A stretch of 64,000 nt of DNA from positions 124,001-188,000 of the forward strand of contig JADDMT010000037.1 in assembly GCA_021401465.1 (NCBI GenBank), written 5' to 3'. A program made the position numbers and the translations under genes. Positions 50,937 through 61,463 of the stretch are shown here, in pieces (the stretch's first letter is position 1; every line of letters starts with the position of its first letter). The DNA is from Teratosphaeria epicoccoides. Taxonomy: Eukaryota > Ascomycota > Dothideomycetes > Mycosphaerellales > Teratosphaeriaceae. The notes below the pieces were generated by a model that made no database searches, was not told the origin of the DNA, and saw only the letters and a program-made list of their open reading frames with translations.

Positions 50937-52955
50937 TCAAGAGGCCGCATTACTAGCACTTGCAGCGCCACCACCCTCCAAAGCCTGCTCACTGCTTACC
51001 GTCCCCTCTGCATTCCTATGCGCGCCCTTTCCAATGACACCGCCATAATCATCCTTCACCTTCCTCATCCTCGCCTTGCCCTTGAGCTGCTGGTCCTTCG
51101 CGCCCGCGGTGAAGACATCCCGCGCTTTCTGTTTGCTGATTGGCTCGTTTGACATGCCACCGGCATCCATATTTGCCTCCATGCGATCAATGTCCTCTTC
51201 GTCCGACGAAGAGATAGAGCTCGATCGCGAGCCTTGGCGGTAAATGATATGGTCGCCTTCGGCCTTCTTGCGCTCCCGTTGTTCCTCTTTCATCTTGTTC
51301 ATCCTTTCCTCGTCGGCTTGGCAGTCAAGAGTGAGAATATGGAGGCCGGGCAAGGACCTGGCCATGAATTTCTTCAAGAAAGGGAGCATTTTGGCGTTGG
51401 GACGGTATGTTCCTGAATCGTTGTCAATGACAAGTTCGTAATGCGCTGGGTCTCTGGGTGGCTCCTGTTCTGGTGGTCCGCCGTCGATAGTTTTAGGTGG
51501 GTGCTCTTCGTTGTCCTGATGCGCCTGTGGGTGGCTTTGGCTTGCGTCCTCGACTGGGTCGGGAGGCGGAGGCCTGTGTCCGTGCTTGAGACGTCGGATG
51601 AAGAACTCGCCTGAAAACGCAATGTAGATCGAAACGTCACTGTGCATGGTGTGCTTGGACAACATATCTATTCCAAACTCTTTGCCAGTCTCTGTGAATC
51701 GCCAAAGCGCATCCAGCGTAAGGACATATGTGAAGATCCGACCGCCCTTATCCCAATGCACAAGATCCAAGAATTGCTTGGTAAGTGCTTCGCTTGGTCC
51801 TTTCGGAAAATGTCCCCATACCGTCTGCTTGTCGAAGCTGTATACTCGCGAATGCTGGTGATGCAGCGCTTTGCCCAGCACCATACCCTGGAGTCCGGAA
51901 GATGTAAACATTCGCTTGACCCACGGCTTGAATTCTACATATCGATGGTACAGCTCCGCGGGTACCGGTCCCTCCAGCTGAATCTGGTTGGCCTGGAAAT
52001 TGTATCGCTGGACCTTCTTCTCCTTTGCGGACTGATTGTTGTTGGTTGGGTTTTCACCTCCAGCAGAATGCTGTTGACGCGATTGCTGTCTATCCGCATT
52101 GTCATCGTCCGATTCGTCATCTTTGGTATGCGTGAGCCGGCCAAGCATAGGATCGTAATGGCGTACCCAGCGGCACGGACCGACGGTGTAGACCCTGCCG
52201 TTCTGCCCGTCTTCCTTCGTGCGGCCCAGCAGCTCGATACTGATCACCAGATCGCCGCGCATATGCTTGGTCGACCTGAAGCAAACAGCAAGAGCACGAA
52301 TACCATAGGCTCGCTTGGATCCCGTCTTGACCTTAATTTCGTACGGCTTTTTGTTAATGCCCCGCCAATTTTCGTTGAGCGAATCGACAGAAACGTGGAC
52401 GTTACCCAGTCGGTCATCCTTGTCGTTTGGGTCTTCGTCGTAGACGCGAAACTTCAGCTTGAAGCCAGAGGAGGGCACATTAGCGATGATCCATTCTTCG
52501 TTCCACTCCGGATCAGTATTTTGACGGACTGTCGGCGTGCGAAAGCGGAGCGGAGGGTCTTCCTTATGTCGCGTCGGGGTATCGCACCCGAGCTGTGCTA
52601 GAACGTACGGGTCGGAGGACAAGGTGTTGAAATCGGCCATTGGTAGATTGGTCGCCTTGTGGATCGTGACCTTGACCGTGTAGCCATTCGGTCTCTTGGG
52701 GATTGATATACCATCGTAGCCACCGGCCGGCTGATCGCCCTTCTTGGCTTGCTCTCCATCCTGCTCACCGGCTGGCTGCTGCTGCTGGCCATCTTCCTCG
52801 CCCTGTTCAGGTTGAGATTGCTGCTTTTCGGCATTATTCGGCTGGCCATGCACCTGCCCACACGTCTCCGGCACCTTCTCACTTGTCTCCGGCACGTGCG
52901 CCGAGTGCGACTGCGCAATATCTGTCTTGCTCATCTCGTGTAGGTTTTGCCGCAT
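50937..52955 (-). CDS. C2-domain protein, unknown
   Basis: A single exon of 672 aa. A second ATG seven codons in (MSKTDIAQ) is an alternative start. The first ~85 residues are Gln/Glu-rich. The C2 domain spans about 92-245: YTVKVTIHKATNLPMADFNT, SSDPYVLAQL with the Ca-loop Asp, and the FRVYDEDPNDKDDRLGNVHV strand whose Asp cluster could bind Ca2+. After a linker comes a conserved-looking middle domain (from YNFQANQIQLEGPVPAELYH to IAFSGEFFIRRLKHGHRPPP). The last 100 residues are charged and Ser-rich. Likely a peripheral membrane or lipid-binding protein. The function of the middle domain is unknown to me. Confidence 0.8.
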   Translation of the reverse strand: MRQNLHEMSKTDIAQSHSAHVPETSEKVPETCGQVHGQPNNAEKQQSQPEQGEEDGQQQQPAGEQDGEQAKKGDQPAGGYDGISIPKRPNGYTVKVTIHKATNLPMADFNTLSSDPYVLAQLGCDTPTRHKEDPPLRFRTPTVRQNTDPEWNEEWIIANVPSSGFKLKFRVYDEDPNDKDDRLGNVHVSVDSLNENWRGINKKPYEIKVKTGSKRAYGIRALAVCFRSTKHMRGDLVISIELLGRTKEDGQNGRVYTVGPCRWVRHYDPMLGRLTHTKDDESDDDNADRQQSRQQHSAGGENPTNNNQSAKEKKVQRYNFQANQIQLEGPVPAELYHRYVEFKPWVKRMFTSSGLQGMVLGKALHHQHSRVYSFDKQTVWGHFPKGPSEALTKQFLDLVHWDKGGRIFTYVLTLDALWRFTETGKEFGIDMLSKHTMHSDVSIYIAFSGEFFIRRLKHGHRPPPPDPVEDASQSHPQAHQDNEEHPPKTIDGGPPEQEPPRDPAHYELVIDNDSGTYRPNAKMLPFLKKFMARSLPGLHILTLDCQADEERMNKMKEEQRERKKAEGDHIIYRQGSRSSSISSSDEEDIDRMEANMDAGGMSNEPISKQKARDVFTAGAKDQQLKGKARMRKVKDDYGGVIGKGAHRNAEGTVSSEQALEGGGAASASNAAS

Positions 52956-53478
52956 CTATCCGAGCACGTTGTCTTGGCATTCATGTGAATCGTCTGAGGG
53001 TCCAGCGCCTGCCGTCTGGTTGGTGGTCGCGACTGGTTTGTTTACGCGCTTCTGGGCTTTGTGCAGCAACACGTTACCTCACTTCTGAGAGGTGCGCGAA
53101 TAAGAGGCTCGAACTGCGTCGGCGGAAACAGGATGGCGGGGCTCGTTCAGGTTTCCAGCCATGATGACGCACGGCCAAAGAACCACAGACGCTGGAGCCA
53201 AGTACAGTTAAGCCTCACGCTCGAACACGGCTGGTACCGGCCTGAAATACTGTGACAGATAACGGGAAGGGGGCCATCGGCTTATTATTTTACCGTTGAG
53301 GGAAGTTCCAGGCCCATCCTCGAGCGAATACGGGAAACGCACGGGTCACAGACGAATGTAAGGCTGCATAAACCTAGGGGGTAGCATTCCTGACGCCACG
53401 CGTCGCACCATCATCTCGCTTGGTTTCGTTTCATCATCACGCTCGCAATCACGCCTCCTCATTGAGATGCATTGTAAA
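52956..53478. other. Intergenic
   Basis: About 520 bases between the Zn2Cys6 gene and the C2-protein start. It includes the C2-gene promoter. No gene seen. Confidence 0.4.
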
Positions 53479-56100
53479 TCATGGCAGATTCAAGAACGGC
53501 AGCAAAAACCGTGCCACCAGTCTCGCGGTGTATTTCGCATGGTTGTCCTGATGAAGGGGGACGTCCTTCCTGCCGTGCAGGTAGTCGCCTGGGTTGGTGT
53601 CAGCACAAGCGAACCCAGATCCAGTCGACAAGTATATCCAACTTACTCTTCTCCCTCAGCATCATATGCAACTGCCCCAAGAAATTGTCCTGGCACGACT
53701 CCACCAACTTCGGCGTCGAAGGCCCAAAACTGCCGTTGTCATTCCACTTCCTGTCCCTGTACTTGCACTGGTACAGGGCTATCAGCAGCGAGAACCTTTC
53801 GTCGATCCGCCCACAAGCATTGATGGTCTCAGTCACCGCGGCCTCGTCAGTTTTCTCGCCCTTACGTATAGCTGTATCAGCCTGAATATGGATCGTTCGT
53901 TGAATCTCCTCAAGCACCATCGCCAAACCCAGCATGACGCAGAAGGCGGGCAGCCATGTCTCTGTCTTCTCTTTCGATGAATGAAGAGTCTGCTGCGCCC
54001 AATTCAGGATGTGGGCAAACACACGGTCGCGAATGACGCTGAAGAAGACTTTCAGTTGCTGCGTAGCCAGACGTGGTGATGTGTGCCGTGCGACGTCGCG
54101 AGGCTTTTGCGAGTGGCGAATCGAGTCAAAGACACCGTAGAGCGTGTCTTCGGATATGGTCAGGGTGTGCCCCATAATATAGGTGATGATCATCAGTCGG
54201 ATGATTCTATGGAGTATGTGATGGAGCTACAAAAGCGGTCAGCAGAGCGAATGTAGTTGCGTGGAAAGATCCGACCCACTTCGGCGTCTGACGTTTGCTG
54301 ATACAAGTTGCACATCATTTCGACCAGTCGTGGTAGGAAATCATTGATTTGGTTCTCCTCCTCGTAAAATACCCACCCGAGGTCCCAGAGAAAGCCAGGA
54401 TGCATCAGGCGGTCCAGATACGTCTCGAAGTGATGCTCGTCGCTTTCGTCAAGCTTCATGAGCGCGAACGGCGGCGAGTATTTCTCATAGCGATGTACAA
54501 GTCTCGTAGTCACATCCTGGAGGTATTGATACTGTATGAGGTGTTGTCTATTGCTGGGCATGAACTCATATAACTTCCATCGAAGGGCTGGCCCGTAAGC
54601 ACTGGTCAGATAAACATCGATGCCGTTATCCCGGTCCCAGCGCGCCACTTCCTTACCCATGGCGTCGAGCAGGGTCTGCTTCTGATGTATGTAGGTAAAA
54701 CTTGTCGGCAAGAATTCATGCCTCCACTCCGTGAGCTTGGACCTATCGCACGGAAAATACATGATTCGGCCCTTCCTGGCTTTGTCGAGACAGCGCCCGC
54801 ACGGTGTGCCTCCATCTGGGCATGAGTCGCGTTGCAACGCGCATCCCCAACACGCGCCCGTCTGGCGCATCGCAGAGCTTTTGTCTCGAGCAGCTTGTGC
54901 GAGGCGCATGTTTTTCGAACGTCCACCTTTAGCCTTTCGCTCACCCTGTGCGTGCGCGACCGTCTGCGAAGGACCTGACCGTCGTGGCTCTATTCGCCTG
55001 ACCGACGGCGGACGCGGGGGCACGGTCAGACGATTCCGACTCACAGATGGTTGATGAGCAGCTGTGCCGACTTGCGCTGAAGTAGAGCTCGCATCCCGAC
55101 CACCAGAGGCATTCAAATCGAAAAGCTGGCTTTGCAGTTCTGGATTGTCGTGTTGTATTTGGGCCGATGCTCGTCCAGCGCTGAGGTTCCGCTGAGGCTG
55201 CTGTATTGGTGCTAGACCAGTGCTTTGATGGTAACGCACAGAATCTGGCAGATTTGGCCTCTCTGTTGAAGCATTCAACGCATGGAAGCTCGACTGTGAT
55301 ATATCCTGCCAGGGATTCACGCCATCCGTCCGAAAGGGCACTAACGAGTTGAAAGCTAACACGCCAGCAGCGCTATACGATCCCAGGTCATAGACGCTTG
55401 TGGCGAAGGGATCAGCGTGTGCTATAACCTCGTCCTCGTTGAAGGAACCAGCGACAGGGACCTGCAAATTGCCGAATTGGGCGATCCCGGCCTGATTATG
55501 GGACTGCGGCTGCTCGACCCAGTTGTCAGATGATGCAGCCGTGTCAAAGGGTACGTTCACAGCTTGATAGGCAGATATCACGGCAGAAGCCGGCGGTTGT
55601 CGCGAGTAGTAGGCCGGTGACAGACGCGCGCCTGATCCTATGGGATATTCCGCAGCAAGAGAGTTTAGACCTTGACTACTATTGGGCTGGCCAATGTGCA
55701 CATATTCTTCTGACGTGGCCTGGGTCGTTCCGGGAGCTGTCGCCATACTTTCTGATGCTTCGAGGTCGTCGATGAGGGGTGCGGCGTCCCCATGATATTC
55801 AAGGAGTGAACCAGAACTGGGCGTGAGGATGAGTGAAGTGGTGCCAGGCGATCGCGAGCTTGCTCCTGCAATACTCTGCACCAGGCTATGCCTGTCTGGC
55901 GATTGCCCAAGGTCCGAGGATCCATAGCCACAACGGCTGCTATTTGGCGATTCTCCGTGACAGGCGTTGAGGATGTCGTCCAATTCTCGCTGCGTCATCT
56001 CGTCGAATGGACGGAGGTTGGCAGGGTCATCCTCACTCAATCCGAAGAGACTTGAATTCGAAGGAAAGAAGACCGGAGGCCCGAGGACCACGGTATCCAT
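53479..56100 (-). CDS. Zn2Cys6 fungal transcription factor
   Basis: Three exons: 56100-54280, 54226-53647 and 53588-53479, giving 836 aa. Intron 1 (GTGGGT...TTGTAG) joins QQTSDAE to LHHILHRIIRL, and intron 2 (GTAAGT...CCCAG) joins LREK to SDYLHGRKDVPL. Both keep phase. The N-terminal ~440 residues are Ser/Gln-rich and probably hold the activation region. An Arg/Lys-rich patch precedes the cluster CWGCALQRDSCPDGGTPCGRC, and the sixth Cys comes 13 residues later (MYFPCDRSKL). The usual spacing before the last Cys is 6-9, so it is stretched. The remaining ~350 residues are helical, resembling the C-terminal part of fungal zinc-cluster regulators. It starts MDTVVLGPPVFF. Targets unknown. It is divergent from the SMP/C2 gene, with ~1 kb between the starts. 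Confidence 0.88.
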
Positions 56101-57166
56101 GGTGACAACCTCTGCTCTGCTCCTTGAGGCCTGCTTATGCCACCGGTGAAGACGGGAGTGACAGCATCCGTTGCGATCGCTATTGGGCCGGGATCCTATG
56201 CATCGGGAAGGGCTTGACCTCTTAGGTAAATTTGAAGATGAATTGAGGCCAGGACTGAGTGAAGTGGAGCTCAGCGAAGCGCTAGCTGACCGGTGAGAGA
56301 AGGAATGCCAACGCGGTCGCCTACGCCGGAACGGAAACCGTGCCACCCCAGTGTGTGTTGGTACTGATCAGGGAGCACCAGAAAGTCTCGAATAGCAGCG
56401 GGCTGTCATACGGAGGGCGTGGACCATGGCGAAATGAGATGAAGTGTGGCTCGATCGGGTGAGGCTGAGCACCAGGCTGCATGCTGCATGAGAACCCCGC
56501 GTCGTCTTGTGCGACTTCTCCCTATGCGGTGCATCCAAACAGCCTGTCTTTTGTCATGTTACTGCTCAGGCTCATCACCGGTCGTCGGCAGACGCACACA
56601 GAAGGCTTGCCTCCACGCCCCGGTCCTCGTCGCAGATGCAGTCGCCCTCGACGGATGTTCTGCCTCAGGCTACTACGAAGACCCGTTCCCGTGAGTACAT
56701 GCGGAGAATGCCACTCGGGAGGTGCCTTTGTCACATGCCGCCAAGGATATTCGGGTGAGTGAGTGCAGACTCGAGCTCAAGCAACAATGCCAAGGCCGTC
56801 GCGATGTCGACTTCCAGGTCGAACCTTACCGTAACATGCCCTGACGGCGTTATGACGTTTGCGAGAGCCCCACATCTTTCCATCTTGGGACTTGAACAGC
56901 GTGGAATCCAAGGTGGAGGTGCAAGCTTCGCAAGTCCGCGCACGTCTTCCAAGGTCAGTGGAAAATGCAGCGGTCGGGTGGTGAGGCTCTTTCCTCATAT
57001 CCCACATGCATGACGTACGGGTAGACTCTGGTAGACTGTACTGGTAGGTTTCCAAGAGTCGCCCTCTGGCCTTGCCCTACGATTCAACATCGAGAGTGGC
57101 GGGAGGTCACGACATTGGGTGGAGCTTGCCGTCCGGTCGTACATTTCCGCTCCTTCCAGATTCGTC
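56101..57166. promoter_or_regulatory. Divergent region between the regulator and the SMP/C2 gene
   Basis: About 1.1 kb, with mostly short frames. One minus-strand frame (56731-56994) looks protein-like and is listed separately. Promoters of both flanking genes are expected here. Confidence 0.4.
56731..56994 (-). CDS. Possible unannotated exon, unknown
   Basis: A frame open between stops at 56995-56997 and 56731-56733. From about 56970 it reads TTRPLHFPLTLEDVRGLAKL, then APPPWIPRCSSPKMERCGAL, and then VTVRFDLEVDIATALALLLE. The hydrophobic-polar spacing looks real, but there is no upstream ATG in frame, so a first exon would be needed. It may be the 3' exon of a small gene or a relic. Low certainty. 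Confidence 0.25.
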   Translation of the reverse strand, partial: GKSLTTRPLHFPLTLEDVRGLAKLAPPPWIPRCSSPKMERCGALANVITPSGHVTVRFDLEVDIATALALLLELESALTHPNILGGM

Positions 57167-60100
57167 ATGTCCGGGCGCGATGATGCCGACGAGGCGAAAC
57201 GGAACTTCAACGCGCCCTACACACCACATCACCAGATCCCGACGATACAAAAGTATCAACAAGAAAAGGCAAATCGCCAAGCCGAAGCCAGAGGACCAGC
57301 ACACGGTGCGACGCTCGCACAGACAGGCACTCGGCAACGCATTCGGGACTACTGGTCCAGCACCACGGAGAACGAGCAACCGCAGCAGCGTTCTGGCCGG
57401 CAGCGACCAGAGGAAGAGCGGGAGGATGGAGGTGCGAACGAGTACACAGATGAGGAGCCTCAGATGGAGGAGACCTCGGAAGTGAGCGCACTGGGTGGAG
57501 ACGCGAAGCAAAGGCGCAAAGACGAGCGTGCTGAACGACAAGTGACTGATCCGGTCACGCACCTCCCTGTGACCATCCACGACTTCACTTCTCAGGCATT
57601 GGATGAGTTACCTGAAAATGACGCCCCGTACGGCTCGACCTCCCGATCGGCCACGGGGCTGAGCAACAAGAGCAAGTCCAACACGGAGCTCCAGGATGAG
57701 CATCAGGAGATGGAGCAAGGCAGAGACTCCATGCAAGCGCTGTATCCGCCGCCAAGCTACGACGCAATTCGTCACGAGGTCGTGGCAGTCTACAAGCGAG
57801 GCATGTCTGTGGGGCTTGCCGGTGTTGCTATCATTGCACTGACTGCACTGGCTCTCGAAAGGCTTCTGAGCCTGGAGACTTCGACGGAGGCAAGTCAAAG
57901 TCAGAAAAGTAATCACCTGTCCATCCCGATCGCCATCAAGTCCCTGATAGTTGCCATCTCAGCAGGTGGCGCATGGCTTCTCGTTGCCGGCATCAGAGAC
58001 TGGATGGCGAAGCGAATTCATGATGCCTGGGAAGACGAGTTGTGGGAGGCCAGCCGACAGAGTGCTAGGCGAAGTGCTAAAGCCCATGAGACAGAATCGG
58101 TGACATGGTTGAATTCACTTCTCCATGCGGTGTGGCCGCTGGTGAACCCCGATCTTTTTGCTGGCCTTGCTGACACTCTGGAGGATGTGATGCAAGCCTC
58201 TCTGCCACGGCTCGTTCAGATGGTTGCAGTTGACGACCTGGGCCAGGGCTCGGAAGCGATTCGCATACTTGGAGTCCGCTGGCTACCAACTGGCGCTGCG
58301 GCGCGGTCGGTCTCTTCGGGTGGCAAATTGAAGTCTGCCGACAAAAGCAAACATCAGAACGATCGAGTAGTACCCGGAGAAGGCGAAGTCGAGCACTCTT
58401 CTGATGATGGTGGTGGATCAGACGGTGGCCATGATGGTGGCAAGAAAGATGCACGAAGAACGGATGACGGGACGGACGAGCAAGTGGCGGAGGGCATGGA
58501 GGCCGAGGAAGGCGATTTCATCAATCTTGAGATCGCTTTTGCGTACAGAGCTCGAAGTGAGAAGATGAAAGACCGAGCCAAAGACATGCATCTTTACATT
58601 GCCTTCTACCTGCCTGGAAATCTAAAGATCCCAGTGTGGGTTGACGTGAGAGGCCTCGTTGGTACCATGCGATTACGACTCCAGCTCGCACCAGATCCTC
58701 CTTTCTTCGCACTCTGCACGCTCACCTTCCTCGGACAGCCTAAAGTTGACCTCAGCTGTGTGCCACTGATTAAACACGGCCTCAATCTTATGGACCTGCC
58801 ATTGATCAGTAACTTCGTTCAATCATCTGTGGATGCAGCCACGGCGGAGTATGTCGCACCAAAGAGCTTGACCCTCGATTTGAAAGATATGCTCGCTGGC
58901 GATGACTTCAAGAAAGACACGAACGCTAAAGGCGTTATTGTCGCCCATATCAAGCGTGGCTATGACTTCAAGATGGGCGACCCTGGCATCCCACTTATCA
59001 AGGAGGGCAGCTCGGATCCGTACGTATCTGTTGGATGGGCGAAATTCGGCAAGGCCATGTGGAGCACTCGGATCCTCCAGAATGAGATGGAGCCATGCTG
59101 GGAAGAGACTTGCTATCTATTAGTCACACCTCAAGAATTGAATGTCGATGAACGCCTTCGCATCCAGCTATGGGACAGCGATCTGTTCAATGCTGATGAC
59201 GATCTCGGCCGCATCGAGCTCGATTTGGAGAGGCTGATGAGGGGCGAAAGCACAAACGGGCGGATGCAAGACCGGAAGGACGGGTTCATCGCACTCGAAG
59301 GTGATGAGAAGGTGCCGGGTAAGCTAGAATGGAGTGTGGGTTACTTCAGCAAGACCCGTCTTCAGAAATGCCAATTGCAGAAGCAGAATTTCAACCGCGA
59401 TATCCGCTCCATGGAAGACTTGGACCAGCTCGTCGAGCAGGATGTCAGACGCAAGCTCAGAGAAGCCAGCGTCAAGTCCGGAAAGGAGGAAGATAATGGG
59501 CAAGATCAGAATGAATTCGAGCAGCAGAAGCTGCAGGAGAGGAAGGCGAAAGAGGACGCAATGATCATTTCCGCGCCACCTCCAGATGGCTTTCCAAGTG
59601 GTATTTTTAGTATTCAAGTCCACCAAGTTACTGGGCTAGAGCTGGAGAAGCTGCACAAGGACGAGAGACATGACGAGGACTACGATGAAGACGAGCAAGG
59701 CGAAGGCTTACCATCACCATACTGCACGGTGATCATCAACCATCAGAAAGTGTTCAAGACACGCACGAAGCCGAAGAATGCAAAACCTTTCTTCAACGCA
59801 GGCGTCGAGCGCTTCATCCCAGATTGGCGGACGGCGGAGGCCTTCGTTTCGGTCAGAGATGCCCGTGTGAAGGAGGACGATCCGCTTCTGGGTATTGTGC
59901 ATTTGCCACTTGGAGAGATCTTCAAGAAACGGTCACAAGTCAATGAATGGTATCCGATCATGGGAGGCGTAGGTTACGGTCGCATCAGAGTATCAATGGT
60001 CTGGCGCAGCGTGCAGCTCCAGTCACGACCACAAGGCCTTGGCTGGGAATATGGTACACTGGAGGTGCAAACGGGTGTTTCAACCAATGATCTGCCGAGC

Positions 60101-61050
60101 AACTTACACAACATGAAAATCAGGTTCCACACGGATCTTGGCTATGGCAAGATGTACCCAAGCAAGGAAGGCGCAGTGTGGCACTCGCGCAAGCAGAGAA
60201 GCCTGCGACTGCCGGTGAAGAAAAGGTACGCTAGCGCTGTGGCTATTGAATTCCGCCAGCATGGTGTGACTGGTGACAAGACGGCTGCATTCGCTGTCTT
60301 GTGGCTTCGCGATGTCAAGGACGAAGAAGAGGAGGACTTCACGCTACATGTATGGAAGGGCAACTTCAGAAGAGCTAAAGCGTGTTGTCTGGATGAAATG
60401 GGCGAAAGAATTGGCTCAATCAAGATCACGATCAAGTTCTGGAGTGGCTTGGGAGGTGCTCATCTTGGCTGGGCGGAGAAGGATCCGAATGTCGCCAATG
60501 TCGTGGAGGTCCTACAGTGCGCCAGAGACGACGAGGAGGGTGACGAGACTGCCAAACAGCGTGGTGTGCTTGGGCATGGCTCGGTCTCTGACACCGACGC
60601 TGGGTCTGAGAGTGGTGATGATAGCAGCTCGGATGGTGATCGTGGCCAGAGGCGAGGTTCCCAAGCGAGGCAGCGACCGGATGGTGATGTCCGTGGGAAC
60701 AACGCCAGCTCTATCACCGACAAGTCTTTGCCGCAACCTGCAGATGACGGCGCTGAAGACAGAAGTTACGAGCAAGAGGGTGCGAGCGATGAGGGCAAGA
60801 GGACGATTGTGGACAGTGTCAAAGAGTACAAGAGGCATATGAAGAGTGAGCACAGGAAGAATCGAGGGATCATGCAGTGGAAGGTGAGCAGCATGGCTTG
60901 CGTGAGGTGCGGATGTTGGAAGCTGATGTGATACTGCAGATTCCTCGAACGGCGCATTTCGCGATACATAAGGTGCAGACCGCTGGCGGCAAGGTTGCCG
61001 ATTTGACGAAGCATCATAATCGTGAGCCTGGCATCGAGACAGAGGTTTGA
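57167..61050 (+). CDS. mug190: SMP- and C2-domain membrane-contact protein (Mug190/tricalbin-like)
   Basis: Two exons: 57167-60883 and 60940-61050, giving 1275 aa. The 56-bp intron (GTGAGC...CTGCAG) joins IMQWK to IPRTAHFAIHKV, and the tail REPGIETEV is typical. Two membrane segments lie near residues 213-235 (VGLAGVAIIALTALALERLL) and 253-280. An SMP lipid-transfer domain spans about 308-580, starting WLNSLLHAVWPLVNPDLFAG. The first C2 domain is at about 586-720 (GSSDPYVSVGWAKFGKAMWS) and the second at about 812-950 (GIFSIQVHQVTGLELEKLHK). The domain order matches S. pombe Mug190 and the tricalbins, which tether ER to plasma membrane and move lipids. The role here is inferred. The start ATG (MSGRDDADEAKRNF) is the first in the frame with normal composition after it. 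Confidence 0.9.
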
Positions 61051-61463
61051 TTTTGCTTGGCCAGAACGGAATTGTTGGTCAAGATGGTTGCCTTTCGAAC
61101 CTATGTCCACCGGTCATCATGTCAGCTACATCGAGAATGGCTAATGACGGGCGTCGTCCAGCATGACGGCCAGTTCGCGAGGCGGTCAACAATGGGAAGA
61201 CATTCCCAGCAGCGTGGCAGGCAAGGCAGATAGCCGAGATCGCCGTGTGACTCGAACTTGAACCGGCACTCTGGCGCCTGGTTCATATGATTTTTGCAAT
61301 TTCACCTCGTATTGTCTTCATCGTGTCGATCTGTGCGCGGTCTGAGGCTCAGAAGGTAAACAGCCAGGTCATGGACTTTCTCTACTTGGCGTTAGGTGGA
61401 CTCAACCTTCGATGCACATACGATGTTAGACTGATAGGACGGCATTTTTACGTTGCACAAAAG
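61051..61463. other. Intergenic
   Basis: About 410 bases after the SMP/C2 gene. Short frames only; it may include the lost promoter of the protease relic. Confidence 0.4.

Noticed and set aside
61245..61275. TPsiC-loop-like GGTTCAAGTTCGAGTC on the minus strand
   Set aside because: No matching acceptor or D-arm and no A-box at the right distance, so it is not a tRNA.
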